A stretch of 64,000 nucleotides of DNA from CAXBCP01 sp963977005 (lineage in GTDB: Bacteria; Pseudomonadota; Alphaproteobacteria; MPNO01; UBA830). A program made the position numbers and the translations under genes. The notes below the pieces were generated by a model that worked only from the letters and a program-made list of their open reading frames with translations, was not told where the DNA came from and searched no databases. Where the stretch lies: the NCBI GenBank assembly GCA_963977005.1, contig CAXBMQ010000018.1, positions 31,650 through 95,649 of the forward strand, written 5' to 3'. Below are positions 27,416 to 36,296 of this stretch, piece after piece. Each line of letters begins with the position of its first letter. Position 1 is the stretch's first letter.

Positions 27416-28665
27416 CGGCCGGGGCTCGTCAGACCGCTGCTGCCGATCCATCGGTGGCGGCTATTCGCGATCTCATGACGCCGGAGGCGGTACGCACCCG
27501 CTGCGGGGAAATCCTGGCCGCGGGGCTTGCCGGAGACCTGACCTGGTTCGATGTTGACCGCGCCCGTCTCGAAGACGCCACCACGCGCGTGGTGGGCGAG
27601 ATCCGCAGCCATTACCCGGCGCTCGACGTGCCGTTCCACAGCCGCTGGCGGCATTTCGAATTCGGCGGCGCCGATCTATGGGCAGCACGGGTCGCACGGG
27701 CCGGGCTCGACGGGAAAGACCTGGCAGCCGCGGCGGGCGATCTCGCGATCGTCTCTGTCCTGCTGGATGCCGGTGCAGGCCCGGACTGGATCTATACAGA
27801 CGCGGAAACCGGCCTTCGGCTGGGGCGTTCGGAAGGCCTGGCGCTGGCGAGCCTGCGCCTGTTCGAATCCGGCGCCCTGAGCGCATCGCCCGACGATGCG
27901 TTGCGCGCCGATTCCGAAGCCCTGAAGGCGCTCACGCCCGACCGGCTGGGGGCCGCGTTTCAGGTCACGCCCGCAAACCCGCTCGTCGGACTGGAACAAC
28001 GCGCCGGCCTGCTGCAGAAACTGGGGCAGGACATCGCAAAGAGCCCGGAGGTGTTCAGTGCCAATGGTGCCCTGCGTCCCGGAAATATCCTTCTCTGGCT
28101 CGGGGAACGGCAGACCATTCAGGCCCGCGACATCCTGCTTGCCCTTCTCGATACCCTGACTGGCATCTGGCCGTCGCCCGTCCGCATCGGCGGCGTTCCG
28201 CTGGGAGATGTCGGCCGGCATCCGGCGGTTTCGCGCAACGATGCATCCGACGGCATCGTGCCGTTTCACAAACTGTCGCAATGGCTGTCCTATTCGCTGA
28301 TCGAGCCGCTGCAGCAGGCCGGGACGACCGTCACCGATCTCGACGGACTTACCGGCCTTGCCGAATACCGGAACGGCGGCCTGTTCGTCGATACCGGGGT
28401 CCTGTCGTTGAAGGACCCCGCACTGGCGGCACAGCCGCACGCGCCGTCGAGCGAACTGATCGTCGAATGGCGGGCGCTCACCGTCGCCCTGCTCGACCGG
28501 GTTGCAGACGACGTGCGCGCCGTCCTTGGCGTCGATGCCAGGGCGCTGCCGCTGGCAAGCGTGCTGCAGGGCGGCACCTGGTCGGCCGGTCGCCGGGTCG
28601 CCGCGGAACTGCGCGACGACGGCGGGCCGCCAATTACCATTCAAAGCGATGCAACCGTTTTCTAG
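27412..28665 (+). CDS. URC4/urg3 family protein (DUF1688)
   Basis: A 417-aa soluble protein beginning at GTG 27412, which overlaps the stop of the previous gene by four bases. Conserved blocks include HSRWRHFEFGGADLW, PLVGLEQRAGLLQKLG, VPFHKLSQWLSYSLIEPL and LTGLAEYRNGGLFVDTGVL, which mark DUF1688. The family is essential for growth on uracil through the URC pathway in the yeast Lachancea kluyveri, but its reaction is not established as far as I know. Its overlap with the cyclohydrolase-like gene and its position before upp support a single pathway. Confidence 0.9.
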
Positions 28666-28675
28666 GGGAAAGACC

Positions 28676-29332
28676 GTGACCAACCAGACCATCCGGGCGA
28701 CGAACGCCTCCATAGAAGTCGTCGACCATCCGCTGGTGCAGCACAAGCTCACCCTGATCCGCGACCGCAATACGGACTCCGCCCTTTTCCGCAGCGGATT
28801 GCGCGAAATCAGCCAGCTATTGGCCTATGAAGTCTGCCGCGACGTCGAACGCGAGAAGATCGATCTCGACACACCGCTGGAATCGATGACCGGCACGCGG
28901 GTCGATGGCGGGAAAATCTGCCTCGTGTCCATCCTGCGGGCCGGTAACGGCCTGCTCGACGGCATGCTGGACCTGATGCCGACCGCCGGGGTCGGCCATA
29001 TCGGGCTCTACCGGGACCCGGACACCCATGTACCGGTGGAATATTACATCAAGCTGCCGCACCGGCTCGAGGAACGCCTGTGCATCGTCGTCGATCCCAT
29101 GCTGGCGACGGGCGGTTCCGCGACCGCGGCGGTTCAGCGGCTGAAACAGGCAGGCGCCAGGCGCATCAAATTCGTTTGCGTCGTCGCCGCGCCCGAAGGG
29201 GTCGACATGTTTACCCAGGCGCATCCCGATGTGCCGATCGTCACCGCCGCCATCGACCGGGAGCTCGATGACAACGCCTATATCCGGCCCGGTCTCGGCG
29301 ATGCGGGCGACCGGATGTACGGCACGAAATAG
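28676..29332 (+). CDS. upp: Uracil phosphoribosyltransferase
   Basis: A 218-aa enzyme converting uracil and PRPP to UMP. The GTG start at 28676 has AGGGGAAAGACC upstream. The PRPP loop is VDPMLATGGSATAAV. Substrate-binding regions are ILRAGNGLLDGMLDLMPTA and the C-terminal DAGDRMYGT. In the URC pathway this activity feeds uracil into the nucleotide-level degradation route, which explains its place after the DUF1688 gene. It is convergent with the nucleoside transporter operon, 21 bases away. Confidence 0.94.
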   Translation: MTNQTIRATNASIEVVDHPLVQHKLTLIRDRNTDSALFRSGLREISQLLAYEVCRDVEREKIDLDTPLESMTGTRVDGGKICLVSILRAGNGLLDGMLDLMPTAGVGHIGLYRDPDTHVPVEYYIKLPHRLEERLCIVVDPMLATGGSATAAVQRLKQAGARRIKFVCVVAAPEGVDMFTQAHPDVPIVTAAIDRELDDNAYIRPGLGDAGDRMYGTK

Positions 29333-29353
29333 TCTGGCTTTCTTCGCTCGGAC

Positions 29354-30274
29354 TCAATTCCGGCTGTAAGGCACGGACAGGACCGTCGGTGCCCGCTGGC
29401 GTCCGACCAGCCCGGCGACGGCGAGGAAAGCCAGCAGGTAGGGCAGCATGATCAGCACGGCGGTCGGCACGTTCACGCCCAGCGCCGGAAGCTGAAACTG
29501 CAGGGCCGTCGCCCCGCCGAACAAGAGGCAGGCGAAGACGACACGACCGACTTTCCAGTTGCCGAAAATGACCGCGGCGATGGCGAGGTACCCGACACCG
29601 TTGGTCATCCCCTCTGTAAAAGTGTGTATGTCGCCGATCGACAGAAACGCCCCGGCGAGGGCTGAAGTAAAGCCGGCAAAAATCACCACGCCATAGCGGA
29701 GGGCGACGACCGACATGCCGGACTTGTCGACCGCACGGGGGTCCTCGCCCGCTGCCTTGATCACGATGCCGATGGAGGTATAGCGCAGCACAAACCCGGT
29801 CCCCAGCACGATGACGATAGCAAGATAGACGAGCCAGACCTGCTGGAACAATGCTTCGCCGAAAACCGGAATATCGCCGAGAAGCGGCGGACTCCACTTG
29901 TCAAAACCGGGGATCTGTTCGCGCGACCGGGCGCCGAAAATCTCCCGATAGGCTAGTGTCGTCGCACCGAGTACAAGGATATTGATCCCGAGCCCGGTGA
30001 CGATCTGGTTGGCGCGCAGTGTATTGCTGAGAAACGCCTGTAACAGCGCCACGGGCAACACGGCGACGATGGCAAAAACCAGGCCGATTGCGGGGTCGCC
30101 GCTGACCCATGCGCCGAGCGCCCCGCCGAAAGCCCCGGTCAGCATCATCCCCTCGATGCTCATGTTGAGCACACCCGCCCGTTCGCTGACCAGCTCGCCG
30201 ATCGCTCCCAGCATGATCGGTACGGCAAGACGCAGGGACGAACCCAGGAAAACGGCAATGATTTCCCAGGTCAT
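29354..30274 (-). CDS. Nucleoside-type ABC transporter permease (YufQ/BmpG-like)
   Basis: A 306-aa inner-membrane permease with eight to nine hydrophobic segments, of the ribose/nucleoside BPD_transp_2 family. Typical motifs are GAIGELVSERAGVLNMSIEG near the N-terminus and GEDPRAVDKSGMSVVALRYG in the middle. It is the fourth and last gene of an operon with a BmpA-like binding protein, an ATPase and a sister permease. The start overlaps the preceding permease stop by four bases. Nucleosides or nucleobases are the likely cargo. Confidence 0.9.
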   Translation of the reverse strand: MTWEIIAVFLGSSLRLAVPIMLGAIGELVSERAGVLNMSIEGMMLTGAFGGALGAWVSGDPAIGLVFAIVAVLPVALLQAFLSNTLRANQIVTGLGINILVLGATTLAYREIFGARSREQIPGFDKWSPPLLGDIPVFGEALFQQVWLVYLAIVIVLGTGFVLRYTSIGIVIKAAGEDPRAVDKSGMSVVALRYGVVIFAGFTSALAGAFLSIGDIHTFTEGMTNGVGYLAIAAVIFGNWKVGRVVFACLLFGGATALQFQLPALGVNVPTAVLIMLPYLLAFLAVAGLVGRQRAPTVLSVPYSRN

Positions 30275-31368
30275 TTGCCTTTCTCCCGCTTGTCGAGCCA
30301 GAACGCGGCACCGGCGACAAACAGCACGATCAGACCCTGGATCACCATCACCAGTGCCGTTGGCACCGCCGCCACCATCTCCATGGAGATGCCGCCTGAA
30401 CGCAGGAACCCGAACAGGAGGGCGCCGGCAATAACGCCCCCGACAGAACCGCGTGCCAGCAACCCGACCACGAGGCCGTCAAACCCGTAGCCGGAAGAGA
30501 ATCCGGTCTTGAGCGAATATTGCTCGCCGAGCAGCATCATCGCGCCGGCAAGGCCGCCAAATCCGCCCGCGATGGTCAAGGCCATGACGATCGTCCAACG
30601 CTGCGCAATGCCGGCACGGGCGGCCGCGATCGTGTTGAATCCGACTGCCCGTAAATTGAAGCCGAAACGCGACCGCGTCAGGACCAGCCAGACGATCACC
30701 GCAAGCACAAGCGCAACCGGAATGCCGAGGGTTGCCGGGGCGGCATAATCGCCGGTCAGCAGCGGCAATTGAGTAGCTTCGGGAATTTCGGCAGATTCCG
30801 GCAGGGTCGCCGAATTCGTCATCGGTTTGCGGAGCAGGTCGCGCGACTGAACGCACCAATAGATGAGCCAGACCGCGATAAACGACAGCAGCAGGGTGCT
30901 GATCACTTCATTGGTCCCGGCGCGGACCTTCAGGACGCCCGCGAGGCCGCCCCACAACGCACCTGCGAGCGTTGCCGCCAGGATTGGCGTGATAAAGGCA
31001 AGCCCGAAGCCGAGATCCGCAACCCCGCCATACAGAGCCGTCGCGGTCGCCGCGATCCCGCCGACGGCAATTTGCCCTTCACCGCCGACATTTGTGAGAT
31101 TCGCACGGTTTGCCAGAACGAAACCGATCCCGACCAGCGCAAAGACAGCCGCCCGGTTGAGCGATACCGAGATCGCATAGGACGATCCGAAAGCCCCGGT
31201 CACAAACGCACCGAGGGCCTTGCCAGGCGACACGCCCATGGCAAGCACGAGGACGTATCCGACAATAAACGCGGCGAGCACCGCAATAACGGGCAGCATC
31301 AGCGAAGCCGGGAAGAAGCGGGATATCGGCAGGGTAAGTGCGGTGCCGCTTCGGGCGGGCGACGTCAT
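30271..31368 (-). CDS. Nucleoside-type ABC transporter permease (YufP/BmpF-like)
   Basis: A 365-aa inner-membrane permease, sister of the 29354-30274 protein. It shows NLTNVGGEGQIAVGGIAAT and VRAGTNEVISTLLLSFIAV, and the coupling loop RAVGFNTIAAARAGIAQRWT. The start overlaps the ATPase stop by four bases (31365-31368). Together the two permeases should form the heterodimeric pore of a nucleoside-type importer. Confidence 0.9.
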   Translation of the reverse strand: MTSPARSGTALTLPISRFFPASLMLPVIAVLAAFIVGYVLVLAMGVSPGKALGAFVTGAFGSSYAISVSLNRAAVFALVGIGFVLANRANLTNVGGEGQIAVGGIAATATALYGGVADLGFGLAFITPILAATLAGALWGGLAGVLKVRAGTNEVISTLLLSFIAVWLIYWCVQSRDLLRKPMTNSATLPESAEIPEATQLPLLTGDYAAPATLGIPVALVLAVIVWLVLTRSRFGFNLRAVGFNTIAAARAGIAQRWTIVMALTIAGGFGGLAGAMMLLGEQYSLKTGFSSGYGFDGLVVGLLARGSVGGVIAGALLFGFLRSGGISMEMVAAVPTALVMVIQGLIVLFVAGAAFWLDKREKGK

Positions 31369-32930
31369 GCCGACTGCCCCGCCATCATTGCGCCGATGGC
31401 CGCGCGGTGGCGCGGATGCGCCGGACGCTCGCCGATAATCCGGCCGCGATACAGCACGACCACGCGGTTTGCGACAGCCAGAATCTCGTCAAGCTCAGAC
31501 GAGATCAGCAGAACGCCCGCACCCCTGTCGCAGGCCTGGCGGATCATCCGGTAGACTGCTTCGACAGCGCCGACATCCAGGCCGCGGGTCGGCTGTGCGG
31601 CGAGCAGAAACCGCAGATTCGGAGTGGATAGCTCGCGCGCAAGGACCGCTTTTTGCTGGTTACCGCCAGACAGGCTGCCGAACGGGACGTCGAGCCCGGC
31701 CGCCCGTACATCGAACAATTCGGTCAGACGATCGGCGGCGCTCCGCATCGCGCGGCGATTCATCAGCCCGTATCGGGTATAACCGCCGATGCGGTTGAGC
31801 AGCATGTTCTCCATCAGGGTCATCTCGACGATCGCGGCGACCCTGTGCCGGTCTTCCGGCACGACACCGACACCGCTTTCGGTAATCTTGGCAGGCGTCG
31901 CCCCCGTCAGATCGTCATTGTCGATATGGAACCGCCCGCTCTGGGGTTCGGTCAGCCCGGCGATCAGATCACCAAGCTCGCTCTGGCCATTGCCTTCAAC
32001 GCCGGCGATCCCGACGATCTCGCCACGGCGGACGGTCACCGTGAAATTGTCCAGGCGCAGCGCCCCGGTGCTGTCGCGCACCGAGATACCGTCGAACTGC
32101 GCGACCTCGTCGCCGGTCACGGCGGTTGCGCCAGCCGTGGTGGGTGCTTCCCGCGCGGACGCACCTGAATCGGAATCGACCCCGATACTGGTCATCGCAA
32201 AACTGTCGAGCTCTTCGATGTCGCGCCCGACCATGGCACGGACCAGCGCGTCAATGTTGTCCGCAGGACTGTCGGAGCGCGCTACAATCCGGCCGCCGCG
32301 CAGGACGGTCACGCGGTCAGCGACCTGCTTGATCTCTGCGAGTTTATGGGTGACGAGAATCACGGCGCAGCCCGATTCGGCAACAGCCCGGCAGACATCG
32401 AGCAACGCACTGATCTCGTCCGGGAGAAGCACGGCGGTCGGCTCATCCAGAATAAGAAGGCGCGGTTCGCGCATCAGGCATTTCACGATTTCGACCCGCT
32501 GGCGTTCGCCGATGGAAAGGTCTCCGACCCGCGCGAAGGGTGCCATCGAAAGGCCGTATTTTTCGCCAAGTTCGGTCAGTCGGGCGGCGAAGGATTTACG
32601 GTCGAGAAAGCCCCGCGCCTGGCCGAGCATCAGGTTATCGACGACTGACATGTCGTTCACCAGGCTGAAATGCTGATGAACCATGGCGATTCCAGCCGTC
32701 AACGCATCTTTGGGCCCTTCAGGCCGGTAAGCCGCGCCGTCGAACGCAAGTGCCCCCTCGGAAGGGCCGAATATCCCGAAGGCGAGATTGCAGAGCGTGG
32801 ATTTGCCGGCACCGTTTTCGCCGAGCAGGCAATGGATTTCACCCGCGGCGAAACCGACATCAATCCCGTCAAGCGCCGTGAATGCGCCAAAACGCTTGGT
32901 AACGCCAGAGAATTCAAGAAGGTCGGTCAC
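31365..32930 (-). CDS. Nucleoside-type ABC transporter, double ATP-binding protein (YufO/BmpE-like)
   Basis: A 521-aa protein with two fused ABC domains. GTG at 32930 (VTDLLEFSGV) is preferred; the frame reaches a TTG at 33008 inside the upstream gene, which is an unlikely start. The first domain has Walker A GENGAGKST, signature LSIGERQRVEI and Walker B LLILDEPTAVL. The second has a Walker A without the lysine (GVEGNGQSE) and signature LSGGNQQKAVLARE. That asymmetry is normal in sugar- and nucleoside-type importers. It follows the binding-protein gene and precedes both permeases. Confidence 0.9.
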   Translation of the reverse strand: MTDLLEFSGVTKRFGAFTALDGIDVGFAAGEIHCLLGENGAGKSTLCNLAFGIFGPSEGALAFDGAAYRPEGPKDALTAGIAMVHQHFSLVNDMSVVDNLMLGQARGFLDRKSFAARLTELGEKYGLSMAPFARVGDLSIGERQRVEIVKCLMREPRLLILDEPTAVLLPDEISALLDVCRAVAESGCAVILVTHKLAEIKQVADRVTVLRGGRIVARSDSPADNIDALVRAMVGRDIEELDSFAMTSIGVDSDSGASAREAPTTAGATAVTGDEVAQFDGISVRDSTGALRLDNFTVTVRRGEIVGIAGVEGNGQSELGDLIAGLTEPQSGRFHIDNDDLTGATPAKITESGVGVVPEDRHRVAAIVEMTLMENMLLNRIGGYTRYGLMNRRAMRSAADRLTELFDVRAAGLDVPFGSLSGGNQQKAVLARELSTPNLRFLLAAQPTRGLDVGAVEAVYRMIRQACDRGAGVLLISSELDEILAVANRVVVLYRGRIIGERPAHPRHRAAIGAMMAGQSA

Positions 32931-32997
32931 ACGCGGCCTATCCGGACAGGCGACAACGGGGCCGGCCGCGGGATCGCGACCGGCCCGCGTCGTGGCA

Positions 32998-33984
32998 TCA
33001 GCCTTCAAGTACGGTGATCTTGCCGGACAGGATGTCCTTCATGATTTCGTCGAGCTTCGCCTTCTGCTCTGCGGTGCCGCCGCAGATCACCATGCCGGAC
33101 GCCTGCGGGCCCATCTTGAGACCGAACGGCTTGTAGCCGGCTTTCCATGTGCCGCCGACAAACTGGTCGATGGCGTACTGGACCTGGAAGCCGACACCGG
33201 TCACCGAGTAAGCGACATAGAGCGGGTCGCTGCCGCAGCGATCGGTGTAGGAGCCGATGATCTTGGTACCTTTTTCCTTCGCAGCCTGTTCCATACCGCG
33301 CAGGCCGAGGTTCAGGATGTGGTAGTGCACGTCCGCGCCCTGGGAGATTGCCGCAAGGGTCGCTTCCTTCGATTTGGCGACGTCGTCGAAATCGCCGGTA
33401 TAGTTTTCGAAATACTTGATCGCCGGATTGATGTATTTCGCGCCGTTCCCGAATTCCTTGCCGGCGTTCACGATGGACGGAATTTCAAGCCCGCCGACAT
33501 AGCTTACCGCGCCGTTTTTGGAAATCATGGCTGCCGCAGCACCGGCAACAAAGGCGATCTCCGCCTGTTTGACGTCGTAGCCGGCGATATTCGGCCGGGC
33601 GTCGGATTCATTGCCGCCGACGATTGAAAAATTGGTTTTCGGAAAACGCCGGGCGATCTTGTAGATCGCGGCCTGGGTCTGACCGCCGACACCAATAACC
33701 AGTTTGTTGCCGGAGGCGAGCTGGGTAAGCGCCTGTTCCATATCGGCGTAGTTGATGTTTTCGATCATCTGGACTTCGATCTTGTCACCGTATTTCTTCT
33801 GGGCAGCGACCAGACCGTCATAACCCGATTCCATCCAGCCCTTGTCGGACTTGGAGCCCGGGATGAGAATGCCGACCTTCATCGGATCGGCAGCCTGGGA
33901 AGGTATTACGGCAAACGCATTAAGCGCGATCGCAGCGAACGCGCCCGCAACCAGTCTGTTCATCGTCCTGCGGCTGAATGTCAT
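32998..33984 (-). CDS. BMP-family nucleoside ABC transporter substrate-binding protein
   Basis: A 328-aa periplasmic protein of the BmpA/PnrA family. A signal peptide (MTFSRRTMNRLVAGAFAAIA, ending near SQA) precedes a mature part starting DPMKVGILIPGSKSDKGWME. Diagnostic motifs are MIENINYADMEQALTQLAS, VGGLEIPSIVNAGKEFGNGA and DRCGSDPLYVAYSVTGVG. There is no lipobox Cys, so it is likely soluble in the periplasm. It leads the importer operon. Convergence with the URC genes and proximity to a RutB-like hydrolase suggest pyrimidine (or general) nucleoside uptake. Confidence 0.92.
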   Translation of the reverse strand: MTFSRRTMNRLVAGAFAAIALNAFAVIPSQAADPMKVGILIPGSKSDKGWMESGYDGLVAAQKKYGDKIEVQMIENINYADMEQALTQLASGNKLVIGVGGQTQAAIYKIARRFPKTNFSIVGGNESDARPNIAGYDVKQAEIAFVAGAAAAMISKNGAVSYVGGLEIPSIVNAGKEFGNGAKYINPAIKYFENYTGDFDDVAKSKEATLAAISQGADVHYHILNLGLRGMEQAAKEKGTKIIGSYTDRCGSDPLYVAYSVTGVGFQVQYAIDQFVGGTWKAGYKPFGLKMGPQASGMVICGGTAEQKAKLDEIMKDILSGKITVLEG

Positions 33985-34187
33985 GACTTGTCCCTCTTTG
34001 TCGGTTTGATTTCATTTGCGTGTCCTCGTCGTATGCAATCGGTGTGCCAGCTCTCTATATGGCGAAATATAGGGGTTTCCCGGTCTCGGGGCGCAGCCCT
34101 GAGAGGGAGCGGGCGGTCACATGTGCACAAAATTTAGGTTCCGATGAATTATTGGGCAGCGGCGGCATCTCCGGCGCCATGTTTCAT

Positions 34188-34210
34188 GGCGAAAATGGTC
34201 GAATTTCGCC
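34188..34210. promoter_or_regulatory. Inverted repeat in the divergent bmpA / hydrolase promoter region
   Basis: In the 286-base gap between the divergent importer operon and the RutB-like gene there is no gene. It holds the inverted repeat GGCGAAA (34188-34194) / TTTCGCC (34204-34210); the half-site ATGGCGAAA also occurs once more near 34058. It could be an operator common to both directions, but the arms are short. Confidence 0.3.
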
Positions 34211-34270
34211 AAAGCCCCATGTGGCAGGGAAATTGCATAGGGTCATCGATACCTGTCAGCAGAGGACACA

Positions 34271-35077
34271 ATGACTGACCACATGAAAAAGACGGATACC
34301 GCCGGAGGACGGCTCGGAATCGGCGACACCTATCACTGGCGCGCCACGGAAACAGAGATCGACATGGCGATGGCTGCGCCGGCCCCGGTTCCGCTGCGGC
34401 TGCCCACGGAGCCGCAGGCCGTCACGCTCGATCTCCTGCGCACGGCGATCGTCGTCATCGACATGCAGAACGATTTCTGCGCCGAAGGCGGCTGGGTGGA
34501 TTATCTCGGGGCCGACTACACCCTCGACCGCAAACCGATCGAGCCCCTACAGGCACTGTTGCCCGCACTCCGTGAGGCGGGCGTGCCGGTCATCTGGGTG
34601 AACTGGGGCAACCGACCCGACCTCGCGAACATGCCACCGAACCAGATCCATCTCTATAAGCCCGCGGGGAAAGGTATCGGTCTCGGCGACCCCTTGCCGT
34701 CCAACGGCGCGCCCGTTCTGCAGAAAGATTCCTGGGCGGCGGCGGTGGTCGACGAACTTGAAATCGCACCGGACGATATCAAGGTCGACAAACACAGGAT
34801 CAGCGGGTTCTGGGATACTCCGCTCGATTCCATCCTGCGTAACCTGGGTACGAAGTCGATTTTGTTCGCCGGCGTCAACACGGATCAATGCGTCCTTCAT
34901 TCGCTGACGGACGCCAATTTCCTGGGCTACGGCTGCATTCTCGTTGAAGATTGCTGTGCCACGACGTCCCCCGATTTCTGTACGGAAGCAACGGTCTGGA
35001 ACGTCAAGAAGTGTTTCGGCTTCGTCACCGATTCCAAGGCGGTGATCGACGCTCTGGCTGCACGCGAACCGACTTGA
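34271..35077 (+). CDS. RutB-like cysteine hydrolase (isochorismatase superfamily)
   Basis: A 268-aa amidohydrolase. The Asp-Lys-Cys triad is intact: Asp64 in VVIDMQNDF, Lys174 in VDKHRISGF, Cys207 in GVNTDQCVLHS. The segments WVDYLGAD, SGFWDTPLDSILRNLG and the length resemble RutB, the ureidoacrylate amidohydrolase of pyrimidine degradation, more than generic isochorismatases. It has a 45-residue N-terminal extension. It lies next to the nucleoside importer and close to the URC genes, and an amidase starts five bases after its stop. Hydrolysis of a ureido or carbamoyl intermediate from uracil is a reasonable inference. Confidence 0.82.
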   Translation: MTDHMKKTDTAGGRLGIGDTYHWRATETEIDMAMAAPAPVPLRLPTEPQAVTLDLLRTAIVVIDMQNDFCAEGGWVDYLGADYTLDRKPIEPLQALLPALREAGVPVIWVNWGNRPDLANMPPNQIHLYKPAGKGIGLGDPLPSNGAPVLQKDSWAAAVVDELEIAPDDIKVDKHRISGFWDTPLDSILRNLGTKSILFAGVNTDQCVLHSLTDANFLGYGCILVEDCCATTSPDFCTEATVWNVKKCFGFVTDSKAVIDALAAREPT

Positions 35078-35082
35078 GCCGC

Positions 35083-36246
35083 ATGCCAGGCGCCACGGAG
35101 ACGGCGGCGGCGACCGCTTTCCTGCCCGGCGCACGTGCGCGCGTCGCCCCTACCGCCAGCGGCCCGTTGAGCGGGGCGCGCTTTGCCTTGAAGGACCTTA
35201 TCGATATTGCAGGACAATACACGGGCGCAGGCAACCCCGGCTGGCCTGGCGCTGCCAAACCGGCGCGGCGGACCGCCAGCGCCGTCGGTCTTCTGCTCGC
35301 GGCCGGCGCCGCCATGGACGGTCGGACCGTATCAGACGAATTCGCTTTCAGTCTCGAAGGCGACAACATGCATTATCCCACGGTTTTGAACCCGGCGGCA
35401 CAAGGCCGTTTGCCGGGCGGCTCGTCCAGCGGCTCGGCCGCTGCCGTCGCTGCGGCCGCGGTCGATTTCGCCCTTGGCACCGACACAGGCGGGTCGGTAC
35501 GCATCCCCGGGGCGTTTTGCGGTATCCCCGCCTTCCGGCCGACCCATGGTCTGGTCCCGCTGGACGGGGTTTTCCCCTTTGCACCGGGCTACGACACGGT
35601 CGGGTGGTTCGCCTCCGATTCCCGCTTATTGCGCAAGGTAGGTGAAGTCCTGCTGCAAGACACGAAATACGTACCCATCGAACGCGTTCTCGTCGCCGCA
35701 GATGTGTTCGCGCTTGCCGATCCGAAGGTCGCCGACCTTCTGCTCAATGGAGTTGATGGCTGGGAACCGGCGGGAGACGTCTCGGTTTTCGCGGGGCAGG
35801 AAGCCGATTTCCTGGAAGCCTATCGCGTTCTGCAAGGACATGACGTTCACCGCACGGTGGGTGAAAAACTTGTGGACCTGAGGCCCGCAATGGCCCCGCC
35901 GATTGCGCAGCGGTTCAAGGATGCACAGATCATTACCGACGCGGATGCAGCACGCTGGCAGCCGTACCGGGATTATTTGCGCGCGCGACTGGATTCACTG
36001 CTGCCACCGGGCACCGCCATTCTGATCCCGACCGCACCGACCGCCGCCCTGCCGCGGGAAGCCTCTGAGGCGCAGATTGGCGAGTTCTATCGCCGGGCCC
36101 TCACCCTATGCAGTATCTCCGGCCACGCCGGTCTGCCGCAACGCCATTTTCCGGCGGCCCTTTTGGATAACTGCCCCGTTGGCTTTTCGCTGATTGGGGG
36201 CCGCGGTAGCGATCTCGGTCTTCTTGCAGCATCGCCGAACGACTGA
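35083..36246 (+). CDS. Amidase signature family hydrolase
   Basis: A 387-aa enzyme of the amidase signature family. The Ser-cisSer-Lys triad is present: Lys in FALKDLIDIAG, cis-Ser in GGSSSGSAAAVAA and the nucleophile Ser in GTDTGGSVRIPG. The ATG at 35083 lies five bases after the hydrolase stop; the frame is open further upstream inside that gene. It is shorter than GatA and similar in size to plant AMI1-like amidases. With the RutB-like gene it could complete ureido or amide hydrolysis in pyrimidine breakdown (for example allophanate- or carbamate-type substrates); the substrate is inferred only. Confidence 0.85.
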   Translation: MPGATETAAATAFLPGARARVAPTASGPLSGARFALKDLIDIAGQYTGAGNPGWPGAAKPARRTASAVGLLLAAGAAMDGRTVSDEFAFSLEGDNMHYPTVLNPAAQGRLPGGSSSGSAAAVAAAAVDFALGTDTGGSVRIPGAFCGIPAFRPTHGLVPLDGVFPFAPGYDTVGWFASDSRLLRKVGEVLLQDTKYVPIERVLVAADVFALADPKVADLLLNGVDGWEPAGDVSVFAGQEADFLEAYRVLQGHDVHRTVGEKLVDLRPAMAPPIAQRFKDAQIITDADAARWQPYRDYLRARLDSLLPPGTAILIPTAPTAALPREASEAQIGEFYRRALTLCSISGHAGLPQRHFPAALLDNCPVGFSLIGGRGSDLGLLAASPND

Positions 36247-36296
36247 CCGCTGAGTCGCCTGCCGCGTCGACACCTTTCGATTCGGCCCCGACGAGC

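Noticed and set aside
32931..33008. Extension of the double ATPase to a TTG at 33008
   Set aside because: It would begin inside the binding-protein gene with a rare start and a non-conserved 26-residue leader; GTG at 32930 begins right at the conserved domain.
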